Shown: positions 1-5,795 of the stretch, piece by piece
How positions within the stretch are numbered: the stretch's first letter is position 1
How the letters are laid out: every line of letters begins with the position of its first letter
Origin: an uncultured Myxococcales bacterium
GTDB taxonomy: Bacteria; Myxococcota_A; UBA9042
Assembly: GCA_937915965.1 (NCBI GenBank)
Contig: CALGHC010000768.1
Location: 1 to 6,023, forward strand
Direction: 5' to 3'
Length of the DNA: 6,023 nucleotides
Notes under the pieces: generated by a model
Database searches by the model: none
Seen by the model: the letters and a program-made list of their open reading frames with translations, nothing else
Told to the model about the DNA's origin: nothing
Program-made: the position numbers and the translations under genes

Positions 1-152
1 TCGGCGCAAAACTGCTGGGAATCTAACGGGAGACAAGCTTAAGTGACCGGCATTGTGTTTAGACTCCACTTGCGCCAGGAAGGCTGCGCGCCACGAACGT
101 CGCCTTGGCTTGAGATCTGGCCATTGTCGCTCTCGTTCCGCTCTACTCGCAT
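1..152. other. Non-coding stretch downstream of the lipoprotein gene
   Basis: This stretch is visibly less GC-rich than the rest of the window. I see no convincing gene, no clear stem-loop terminator followed by T residues on the minus strand, and no repeat. A 21-codon minus-strand ORF (59-124) lacks support. Confidence 0.5.
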
Positions 153-3100
153 TCACCGAACACAAATCACGCGTTTGTTGTCCGTCTTGTAGGAGTAGTC
201 GATCTTGCCATCGTAGAAATCGACGAACCACGCGTAGGAGACGCCACCCGTTAGCGCCGCGGCCGTCCAATGATGCTCGGTCTTCTGCCCGCCGAGTACC
301 ACAGGAAGCGACGGCTTCTCCGTCGAGAAATCCATGAGCGTCTCGAGCTCGAATCGGCTGGGGATCCGCCAGTCGGTGTGGCCCGCGAGCACCAGCCCCT
401 GGCAGTAGGCGATCGCATCCGGCCACGTGTTTGCGCCGCTAGAATCTTCCTTCTGCCACATGAGGTTGCTCTGGCTGTCGCTAACGGTGCCGTCGCCGTT
501 GTCGGTAAACCAGCTGGCAGGCGGGCTCTCAGGGCGGACCCCCCAGGCGGGATACTCGGGTGCGCAGTAGACCGAACCGTCGACGTCTACCGCCACCATC
601 TGGTCGCCGCATTTGGCGCCTACCGCGCAGCAGTCACCTGGGCACAGCGCGCAGTTTTCGGGCCAGATGCAGATGCTGTCGCCGCAGCTTGCGACGCACG
701 CGCTCTGGCCATCGCAGCTCTTGCCGACCCCGCATGGGGTGCCCGCGCTCGCGCCAGGAAAGACGCAGCCCGTGGCAGGGTCACAGCCGTTGTCCGTGCA
801 TGGAACGCCATCGTCGCACGGCGTGACGCTGCCGGGCAGACACGTTCCGCTGCCACACAGGTCACCCGTGGTGCAAGCGTTGCCGTCGCTGCACGCCGCC
901 TTGTTCGGCGCGTGCTGGCAGCCGAGCTCGCCGTCGCAGCTGTCGTCGGTGCAGTCCGCGCCGTCGTCGCACTTGGCCGCGTCCGTCGCGAACAAGCACC
1001 CCTCTTCGGCATCGCAGCTGTCTACGGTGCAAGCGATCTCGTCGTCGCACGCCAGCGAGACCCCGCCTTGACAGGTACCGCTCTTGCACGCCTCGCCGGC
1101 GGTGCACGCGCTGCCGTCGTCGCAGTCGTCGCTGTTGTTGAAGTGCTTGCAATCGCCCGCGCAGAAGTCGTCCGTACACGGCTCGCCGTCATCGCAGGTG
1201 TTCTGCACACCGCCCGCGCACGCGCCGCCCGCGCACTTGTCCCCCGCCGTGCAGACGTTGCCGTCGTCGCACACCGCCTCGTTGTCCGCGTGCAGACACC
1301 CCACGATCTTGTCACAGACATCGTCGGTACAGGGTTGGCCGTCGTCGCATTTCGTGATGCCGGAGCAAGCGCCGCCGACACATGTGTCGGCGATTGTGCA
1401 CACCTTGCCGTCGTCGCATGTCGTGCCGTCTTGGCTATCGAGGTGTTGGCAGCCGGTCAGCGCGCCGCAGCTGTCCGCCGTACACGCGACGTCGTCGTCA
1501 CACGCGGTCGGCGCGCCGGCCATACAGACGCCGCCGCCGCAGCTGTCGCCAGTGGTGCAGACGTCGCCGTCGTCGCAACTGGCGCCGCTGGGGACCTGCT
1601 TGCAGTCCCCGCTGCCGCCGTCGCAGAGGCCGTCGGTACAGAGGTTGCCGTCATCGCAGTTCTTCGTGACGTGGCCGCAGCCCTTGCCCGCCTCGCAGGC
1701 GTCGTCCGTACAGGGGTTTCCGTCCTCGCAGGCCTTCGCGGCGCCCTCGCAACCGCCCGAAGCGCACGCGTCGGGGGCCGTGCAGACGTCGCCGTCGTCG
1801 CAGGGTGCCTCGTTGAAGGCGTGAGCGCACGATCCGGCCGCGCAGGCGTCGTCCGTGCATGCGTTGCCGTCGTCGCACTCGAGCGCTGCGCCGGCCGCGC
1901 AGGATCCGTCGCCGCACGCGTCAGCGGACGTACAGGCGTCGCCGTCGCTGCAGGTCGCCGCGTTCGGCAGCGCGACGCAGCCGGGCTTCGCTTCGCAGAC
2001 GTCGTCGGTGCACGCGTTGCCATCGTCGCAGTCGACCAGGCCATCGCCCACACAGAGCTTGTCCGCACACTGCGCATACGGCGTGCACGCGTCGTCGTCG
2101 TCGCAAGCGTCGCCCTCGCCGATCGCGGTTGGCGCGCACTCGCCCGTCTCTGCGTCGCAGGCGTAGTCGAGACACGTGTTCCCCTGCGGGCAGACGATCG
2201 CGGTCGAGGGGTTCCATTTGCACTGCGGCTGCTTGCCGCCCTTGTCGCAGTACCAGGTTCCGTTGCAGAGGTTGCCGTCATCGACGTTCGCGCAGTCTGC
2301 GTCGCCCTGGCATGGACAGACCACCGTCACGCCTGCCACGCACGCTCCTTGGCCGTCGCAGCTGTCGTTGGCGGTACACGGCTCGCCGTCATCGCACGCC
2401 GAGCCAGGCGCCGAGTCGGCCATTGCGCAAGTGCCCTCCTTGGCCAGGCAGACGTTGTGGCGGCAGCCGCTGTCGTCGACCGTCGGGCAGCTGATCACGG
2501 TCGCCGGGTTGAGCTGGCATGCGCCCATTTGTTTGTTGCAAAAGAGCACACCGTTGCAGACATCGCCGTCCTCGTTGTCCATGCAGTCGGCGTCGTCGGT
2601 GCAGGTGCAGGTGTTGGCGAGCTCGCTCGCTGCACAGCTGCCGTCTCCGTCACAGGTCTCGCCCGCCGTGCACGGGTCACCGTCGTCGCATGCGATCAGC
2701 TTGGCGACCGGCGTCATCTTGCACGCGCCGTCATCGGGGTCGCAGCCGTTCGTCACGCAGGCGTCGTCGGCGGCGGTCGGGCAGGTCACCACGGTCGCTG
2801 GGTTGGCGGTGCAGTGGCCGTTCGTCAGGTTGCAAAAGAGGGTGCCGTTGCAGGCGTCGCCGTCTTCCTTGGCGGCGCAGTCGGCGTCGCCGCCGCAAGC
2901 GCAGACCGAGGCGCCGGACGCACAAGCACCGTTGACGCAGTGGTCACCCTCGGTGCACGCGTTGCCGTCCTCGCACGCGGACTTGTCGGCGACTCCGATG
3001 ACCTTGCACGCTCCCGTCGCCGGCTGGCAGACGGCCTGACTGCAGGATGACGCGGTCACGGCGGGGCAGCTCACGACCGTCGCCGGGTTGACGGCGCACT

Positions 3101-4715
3101 CGTAGGGGAACGCCGACTTGTCACAAAACAGACTGCCGTTGCAGAGATCGCCGTCCTCGCTTGGCGCGCAGTCTGCGTGTACCTGGCAATCACACAAGTC
3201 CAACGTCGCGCCACACGCCCCCTGTCCGTCACAGCTCTGCTGGGTGCACGGGTCATCGTCGGTCGCGCAGGTCACCGTCACCGGCAGCGGCGCGGCCGCG
3301 CAGACGCCGGCGCCGGCCACGCACACCGCCTTGGTGCACGCGTTGCCGTCGTCTGCGCACACCACCAGGGTCGCCGGGTTGACCTTGCAGGAGTGACTCG
3401 TGGCGTCGCAGAACAACGTCCCGTTGCAGGGGTCGCCATCCTCGAGCGCGGCGCAGTCGGCGCTCGTCGCGCATGCGCAGGTCTGTTCAGCTACGCATGC
3501 GCCGGCGGCGTCGCATGCGTACTGGAAGCACGCGTCGGCAGGCTGGCAGGCGGTGCCAACGGCGACCAGCTTCGCCTGGCACGCGCCGATCTGCGGGTCG
3601 CACGCGACCGTGGTGCACGGGTCGTCGTCCTCACTGCAGGTGACCACCGTGCCCGGATCGCTCTCGCACTGGTGCGTTTGCGGGTTGCAGTACAGGGTGC
3701 CGTCGCACGGGTTGGCGCCGCCACGGCCGAGGCACTCGGCGTCGATCTCGCATGCGCAGACGTCGGCGCCGCCGCTGCATTGACCTGCGAGGCACTTTTC
3801 GTTGGCGGTGCAGGCGTCGCCGTCGTCGCAGGCGGTGCCGTCCTTCTTGGCGACCGTGCCGGCGATGATGCACTGCGTGTCGATGCACAGCGCGCCCGCG
3901 CCGGTGATCTCGCTGCAAGACGGTGTCCCGTCGAGGTCGCACAGGCGGATGCCCTTGCAGCGTTCGGTCAGCTCACCCTCGCCGCTGAGCTTGTCGACGT
4001 CGCAGGCGGTGGTGAGCTGCTCCTCGACGGCGTGCTGGGTACAGGGGCAGGTGGGCGAGCCGTCCACGGGCGCCGCGCGGACACAGAAGGTGCCGACGTC
4101 GCCCTCGACCGTAGTCGTCGCCTCGCAGGTCGAGCCCTCTGGGCACGCGCCCGCTGCGCCGCAGGGGCCAGCGCAGAAACGCTCGCTGTGGTCGTAGGCG
4201 AGGCAGCCGGTGCCGGCCAGGCCCGGGACCGCGCAGTCGATGTCGCTGACACAGGGGTCGCACATCAGGCCATGTTCTGGGATGCACACGGTGATCGCGT
4301 CGCCGCCACCCGACGACGGGGCGGGTGCACACAGGAAACCCGCGGGGCAACTGTCGACGCAGGCGCGCGCACACTGCCGCCCCGCGGGCGTCGGGATGCA
4401 CAACCCGATGTCGCAAGCGGCGTTGCTGGTGCAAGGGCAGCCGCCAGCGCCCGGGCATTCGGGGGCGGCGTCGCTGGAAGCATCGCTGGAAGCATCGCTC
4501 GGCAAGAGCGCGTCGCCGGCCGCGCCGTCCTCGCTGGCATCGTTGGTGGCTGCGTCGATGGCGGCTGCGTCGATGGCGGCGGCAATGTCCGCGCCCGGCG
4601 CGGGCTCGCCGCTGCACGCGGGCGCGACCGGCAGCGCGATGGCCACCAGCCAGATCACAGCCCAGCCACCGAGCGGCCGGAACCGGCACCACACAGACCT
4701 GTCGGCCTCGCACAT
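153..4715 (-). CDS. Giant Cys-rich repeat lipoprotein with C-terminal DUF1566 (Lcl_C) domain
   Basis: A 1520-residue exported protein of unknown role, probably anchored in the envelope as a lipoprotein and displayed at the surface. Seen: a hydrophobic segment at about residues 17-31 ends in APAC, giving a probable lipobox Cys34 (the -3/-2 residues A-P are not the classic L-A/S). An Ala/Asp linker follows (35-85), then a Cys-rich head (87-319), six 14-Cys modules (320 to about 895), acidic half-modules (871-1311), a CGDS...CPGDCC knot (1344-1363) and a DUF1566 domain (about 1401-1519: FTDNGDGTVSD, LMWQK, GHTDWRIPS, AWFVDF, final RVICVR). I hand-count about 199 Cys. No other membrane segment is visible. 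The ATG is preferred because GAGG lies six bases upstream; GTG at codon 8 would give a shorter, more basic n-region but has no good ribosome site. The frame is intact throughout. Known: such Cys-rich proteins are common in Myxococcota. Inferred: a rigid stalk presenting a binding domain, for adhesion or matrix contact. Confidence 0.93.
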   Translation of the reverse strand: MCEADRSVWCRFRPLGGWAVIWLVAIALPVAPACSGEPAPGADIAAAIDAAAIDAATNDASEDGAAGDALLPSDASSDASSDAAPECPGAGGCPCTSNAACDIGLCIPTPAGRQCARACVDSCPAGFLCAPAPSSGGGDAITVCIPEHGLMCDPCVSDIDCAVPGLAGTGCLAYDHSERFCAGPCGAAGACPEGSTCEATTTVEGDVGTFCVRAAPVDGSPTCPCTQHAVEEQLTTACDVDKLSGEGELTERCKGIRLCDLDGTPSCSEITGAGALCIDTQCIIAGTVAKKDGTACDDGDACTANEKCLAGQCSGGADVCACEIDAECLGRGGANPCDGTLYCNPQTHQCESDPGTVVTCSEDDDPCTTVACDPQIGACQAKLVAVGTACQPADACFQYACDAAGACVAEQTCACATSADCAALEDGDPCNGTLFCDATSHSCKVNPATLVVCADDGNACTKAVCVAGAGVCAAAPLPVTVTCATDDDPCTQQSCDGQGACGATLDLCDCQVHADCAPSEDGDLCNGSLFCDKSAFPYECAVNPATVVSCPAVTASSCSQAVCQPATGACKVIGVADKSACEDGNACTEGDHCVNGACASGASVCACGGDADCAAKEDGDACNGTLFCNLTNGHCTANPATVVTCPTAADDACVTNGCDPDDGACKMTPVAKLIACDDGDPCTAGETCDGDGSCAASELANTCTCTDDADCMDNEDGDVCNGVLFCNKQMGACQLNPATVISCPTVDDSGCRHNVCLAKEGTCAMADSAPGSACDDGEPCTANDSCDGQGACVAGVTVVCPCQGDADCANVDDGNLCNGTWYCDKGGKQPQCKWNPSTAIVCPQGNTCLDYACDAETGECAPTAIGEGDACDDDDACTPYAQCADKLCVGDGLVDCDDGNACTDDVCEAKPGCVALPNAATCSDGDACTSADACGDGSCAAGAALECDDGNACTDDACAAGSCAHAFNEAPCDDGDVCTAPDACASGGCEGAAKACEDGNPCTDDACEAGKGCGHVTKNCDDGNLCTDGLCDGGSGDCKQVPSGASCDDGDVCTTGDSCGGGVCMAGAPTACDDDVACTADSCGALTGCQHLDSQDGTTCDDGKVCTIADTCVGGACSGITKCDDGQPCTDDVCDKIVGCLHADNEAVCDDGNVCTAGDKCAGGACAGGVQNTCDDGEPCTDDFCAGDCKHFNNSDDCDDGSACTAGEACKSGTCQGGVSLACDDEIACTVDSCDAEEGCLFATDAAKCDDGADCTDDSCDGELGCQHAPNKAACSDGNACTTGDLCGSGTCLPGSVTPCDDGVPCTDNGCDPATGCVFPGASAGTPCGVGKSCDGQSACVASCGDSICIWPENCALCPGDCCAVGAKCGDQMVAVDVDGSVYCAPEYPAWGVRPESPPASWFTDNGDGTVSDSQSNLMWQKEDSSGANTWPDAIAYCQGLVLAGHTDWRIPSRFELETLMDFSTEKPSLPVVLGGQKTEHHWTAAALTGGVSYAWFVDFYDGKIDYSYKTDNKRVICVR
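159..515 (-). other. DUF1566 / Lcl_C domain at the C-terminus of the Cys-rich protein
   Basis: Residues about 1401-1519 match the DUF1566 (Lcl_C, PF07603) pattern as I know it: FTDNGDGTVSDSQSNLMWQK at the start, W-(P)-DAIAYCQGL in the middle, LAGHTDWRIPSRFELETLMD, HHWTAA, AWFVDFYDGKID, and a terminal VICVR. This family occurs at the C-termini of bacterial secreted and surface proteins, including the Legionella collagen-like adhesin, where the C-terminal region takes part in binding. Base composition here is less GC-rich than in the repeats. The preceding knot (residues 1344-1363, CGDS..C....C..CPGDCC) separates it from the repeat stalk. Confidence 0.85.
783..2105 (-). repeat. Eighteen acidic CDDGxxCT half-modules, two alternating types
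   Basis: From residue 871 to 1311 I count 18 units beginning C(D/S/E)D(G/D/E)xxCT. Type A has C-x5-C-x4-C (e.g. CDDGNACTDDVC) and type B has C-x5-C-x5-C (e.g. CDDGDVCTTGDSC). They alternate to give a ~50-residue pitch with about eight Cys per pitch. The order is B A B A B A A B A B A B A B A A B A, so the alternation slips twice (at residues 996-1020 and 1223-1249, spaced about 25 instead of 50). The first unit (871-883) is also the tail of the last 14-Cys module, so the two arrays share a building block. The clustered Asp residues could bind Ca2+; that is inference. No match to EGF or TNFR Cys spacing is evident. Confidence 0.88.
2031..3758 (-). repeat. Six tandem ~95-residue modules, each with 14 cysteines
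   Basis: Modules begin with a CxC pair at residues 320, 413, 508, 605, 703 and 800 (steps of 93, 95, 97, 98 and 97), and the last ends near residue 895. The core reads DADC..xEDGDxCNGTLFC..C..NPATVVxC, followed by three more Cys and an acidic C(D/E)DGxxCT half-module. I counted 14 Cys in every one of the six modules, with nearly fixed spacing (for example steps 2, 6, 9, 6, 7, 10, 8, 5, 7, 11, 6, 6, 6 in module 4), so seven disulfides per module is likely. Module 1 is the most diverged: it has PCDGT instead of CNGT, and its acidic half-module is degenerate (ACQPADACFQYAC). DNA identity between modules is modest, suggesting old duplications under selection for the Cys pattern. Confidence 0.9.
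4461..4613 (-). repeat. Low-complexity Ala/Asp/Ser linker with short tandem DNA repeats
   Basis: Residues 35-85 are almost entirely Ala, Asp, Ser and Gly with no Cys, a typical flexible tether between a lipid anchor and folded modules. At DNA level it contains two small in-frame tandem repeats: a 15-base unit GGCTGCGTCGATGGC present twice (4548-4577) and a 12-base unit TCGCTGGAAGCA present 2.4 times (4471-4499). Both unit lengths are multiples of three, so copy-number change would lengthen or shorten the tether without a frameshift. Confidence 0.85.
4614..4715 (-). other. Signal peptide and lipobox of the Cys-rich protein (residues 1-34)
   Basis: Residues 1-16 contain Arg7, Arg11 and Arg13 as a basic n-region. 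Residues 17-31 form the hydrophobic core (GWAVIWLVAIALPVA), and LPVAPAC-SGE follows. Cys34 is the likely lipidated residue. The box is imperfect (Ala at -3, Pro at -2), so cleavage by ordinary signal peptidase I near the APA site is an alternative. The residue after Cys34 is Ser, and no Asp sits at +2. Confidence 0.7.
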
Positions 4716-4718
4716 CTG

Positions 4719-4725
4719 CCACCTC
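4719..4725 (-). promoter_or_regulatory. Ribosome binding site of the Cys-rich lipoprotein gene
   Basis: On the minus strand GAGGTGG lies immediately upstream of the ATG at 4713-4715; the GAGG core is six bases from it. This supports the ATG over the in-frame GTG at 4692-4694. Confidence 0.7.
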
Positions 4726-4837
4726 TTCCCCGGGCTGCAAGCTATGCGAGTCCGGGCTGCGCAGCAATGGGCGCAGGGGGCGCTGGGGCGCGGCGGCGGG
4801 GTGGCTGGTACCTGGTGCGGCCGTGCACGTCTCGGGC

Positions 4838-4902
4838 CGTCAATGCGGCTTTGACGCGGGCGAGGTGGGTCATGGTACCCTCACGTTGCGCGTCAATGCG
4901 GC
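4838..4902. promoter_or_regulatory. Candidate operator: three CGTCAA/TTGACG boxes before the MNT-HEPN operon
   Basis: CGTCAA (4838-4843) and TTGACG (4851-4856) form a perfect 6-base inverted repeat with a 7-base spacer. A third box, CGTCAA, sits at 4891-4896. The 12-mer CGTCAATGCGGC occurs exactly twice (4838-4849 and 4891-4902). TTGACGCG (4851-4858) and CGCGTCAA (4889-4896) are also perfect reverse complements. The last copy ends four bases before the MNT Shine-Dalgarno. TTGACG at 4851 could itself be a -35 box, but the hexamers 16-18 bases further on (around GGTACC, 4874-4879) are poor -10 matches. Inferred role: autoregulation of the toxin-antitoxin operon, possibly also affecting the divergent lipoprotein gene. 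Confidence 0.45.
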
Positions 4903-4906
4903 GCGC

Positions 4907-4911
4907 GGGAG
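4907..4911 (+). promoter_or_regulatory. Ribosome binding site of the MNT gene
   Basis: GGGAG lies six bases upstream of the ATG at 4918-4920. It decides the start, since no other in-frame start in the spacer has a comparable site. Confidence 0.7.
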
Positions 4912-4917
4912 TCGACC

Positions 4918-5280
4918 ATGCCGGTTACACCCTCGGATGTGCGGGACTTCTTGCGAGCGAAGGCTCAATCTGACGACGACGCTGCGGTGGTTCAGGCCGA
5001 GCGACTGCGCGCCGCGGCCGCGGAACTCTGCCGGCTGATCGTTGCCCGCCCCGGCGTGCGCCGTGTGTGGCTCTTTGGTTCGCTGGCCTGGGGTTCGCCC
5101 GCGCGCGACGCGGACATCGACCTCGCCGTCGAAGGCCTCGATGGTTCGGCGTACTTTGCGGCGCTCGGCGAGCTCCTCGCCGCGGCTCCGGTGGCCGTTG
5201 ACCTGGTCCGTCTCGAGGACGCGCCGCCGGGCCTGGCCGCGCGGATCCTGGCCGAGGGGAGGTTGATCCATGACGGCTGA
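4918..5280 (+). CDS. mntA-like: Minimal nucleotidyltransferase (MNT, MntA-like antitoxin)
   Basis: A 120-residue member of the DNA polymerase beta-type nucleotidyltransferase superfamily. Seen: VWLFGSLAWG at residues 50-59 starts the GSx10DxD motif (Gly54, Ser55, then Asp66 and Asp68 in DADIDLAVEG), and Asp95 in PVAVDLVRLE is the likely third metal ligand, so the catalytic set looks complete. About 45 N-terminal residues before the motif are mostly helical and Ala-rich. Known: in type VII toxin-antitoxin modules, MntA adds AMP residues from ATP to a Tyr of the HEPN toxin and so neutralises it. The HEPN gene follows directly with an 11-base overlap, which fits that role and implies translational coupling. 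The length is usual for stand-alone MNT proteins. Alternatives are a nucleotidyltransferase acting on another target, since MNT-HEPN pairs are diverse. Confidence 0.88.
   Translation: MPVTPSDVRDFLRAKAQSDDDAAVVQAERLRAAAAELCRLIVARPGVRRVWLFGSLAWGSPARDADIDLAVEGLDGSAYFAALGELLAAAPVAVDLVRLEDAPPGLAARILAEGRLIHDG
5254..5262 (+). promoter_or_regulatory. Strong ribosome binding site of the HEPN gene inside the MNT coding region
   Basis: GAGGGGAGG lies seven bases before the ATG at 5270, within the MNT reading frame. It is a stronger Shine-Dalgarno than that of the MNT gene and sets the HEPN start, giving an 11-base overlap with the MNT end (TGA 5278-5280). Confidence 0.75.
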
Positions 5281-5776
5281 AGCCCGCAAGGTCGTGACGT
5301 TGATCGCCGAGATCGCGGCGGAGAGGGCGGCGCTCGACGACCAGCACCGGCGGGTGTGCGCCGCGCTCGATCAGCCGACGTGGGCGCCCGAGGATCCGAC
5401 TCTGTCGGTGGTTGCGGTGGCGCTGCACCACTACTACGGAGCCGCCGAGAGCATTTTCGAGCGGGTGGCGCGCTGTTTCGAGGGAGCGCCCGATCCCGGC
5501 AGCCGCTGGCATCAGGACCTGTTGGAGCGCATGGCCCTGGACCTGACGGGCATCCGCCCGGCGCTGGTCAGCCCAGGCACCCGGGTCGCCCTGCGCGAGC
5601 TGCTCGGCTTCCGCCATTTCTTCCGTGACGCCTATGCGGTCACGCTGGACGCTGGTCGGCTGCGCGAGCGCGCCGAGGCGCTTGGGCCCTTGCACCGTGC
5701 GCTTTGTGCTGAGCTGGATGGGTTCGAGGGTACGCTACGCGCGGCGGTTGGGGATGACGGGGATCGTGGTGCGTAG
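5270..5776 (+). CDS. hepT-like: HEPN / HepT-like protein (putative type VII toxin), variant active motif
   Basis: A 168-residue, all-helical protein directly downstream of and overlapping the MNT gene. Seen: VVAVALHHYYGAAESIFERVARCFEG (47-72) is a HepT-like core helix, GSRWHQDLLERMA (77-89) is a second conserved-looking helix, and GFRHFFRDAYAVTLD (113-127) is the HEPN motif region. Known: HepT toxins are RNases with an RX4HXY motif (the Rx4-6H of HEPN domains), whose Tyr is AMPylated by MntA. Here the motif reads Arg115-x4-Asp120-x-Tyr122, so the catalytic His position holds Asp while Arg and the modifiable Tyr are kept. His116, next to Arg115, might take over. Either the RNase is altered or inactive, or this subfamily uses another residue. 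The C-terminal tail (GDDGDRGA) is acidic and probably disordered. The two-gene context makes the family call firm; the toxin activity is inferred. Confidence 0.82.
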   Translation: MTAEARKVVTLIAEIAAERAALDDQHRRVCAALDQPTWAPEDPTLSVVAVALHHYYGAAESIFERVARCFEGAPDPGSRWHQDLLERMALDLTGIRPALVSPGTRVALRELLGFRHFFRDAYAVTLDAGRLRERAEALGPLHRALCAELDGFEGTLRAAVGDDGDRGA

Positions 5777-5795
5777 CTGCTGGTCACAGGACTTC

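Noticed and set aside
59..124. 21-codon minus-strand ORF (MARSQAKATF...) just past the lipoprotein stop
   Set aside because: It is very short with only a weak upstream GAG. Nothing supports translation.
783..2105. EGF-like or TNFR-like domains in the Cys repeats
   Set aside because: The Cys spacing (x5, x4/x5, x4/x5) and the CDDGxxCT start do not fit the six-Cys spacing of EGF or TNFR repeats.
270..3050. 926-codon open frame on the plus strand, opposite the Cys-rich gene
   Set aside because: It is the mirror of the repeat-rich gene: GC-rich codon choice avoids the sense codons that would make stops on the other strand. Its translation is low-complexity Ala/Val/Arg with no domain-like pattern.
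783..3758. Regularly recurring GCCGTCGTCGCA-type words suggesting a CRISPR array or DNA minisatellite
   Set aside because: The words are the CDDG(N) codons of protein repeats. Spacing follows the protein modules, the copies vary, and the intervening sequence encodes conserved residues, so it is coding repetition.
4851..4879. A standard sigma-70 promoter with TTGACG as -35 for the MNT gene
   Set aside because: The -35 match is good, but no acceptable -10 hexamer occurs 16-18 bases downstream. I kept the boxes as an operator candidate only.
4806..4879. TGGTACC repeated at 4806-4812 and 4873-4879
   Set aside because: It is a 7-base repeat around a short palindrome with a 67-base step, and a similar GTGGTACC occurs inside the small ORF near 5870. 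Chance is a sufficient explanation.
3177..4973. 598-codon open frame on the plus strand running through the spacer into the MNT gene
   Set aside because: It has the same shadow character opposite the lipoprotein gene, has no ribosome site or recognisable domain, and would overlap the well-supported MNT start in another frame.
4925..5695. 256-codon minus-strand frame opposite the MNT-HEPN operon
   Set aside because: It is an Arg/Pro/Gln-rich shadow of two genes that have clear motifs, ribosome sites and an operon overlap.
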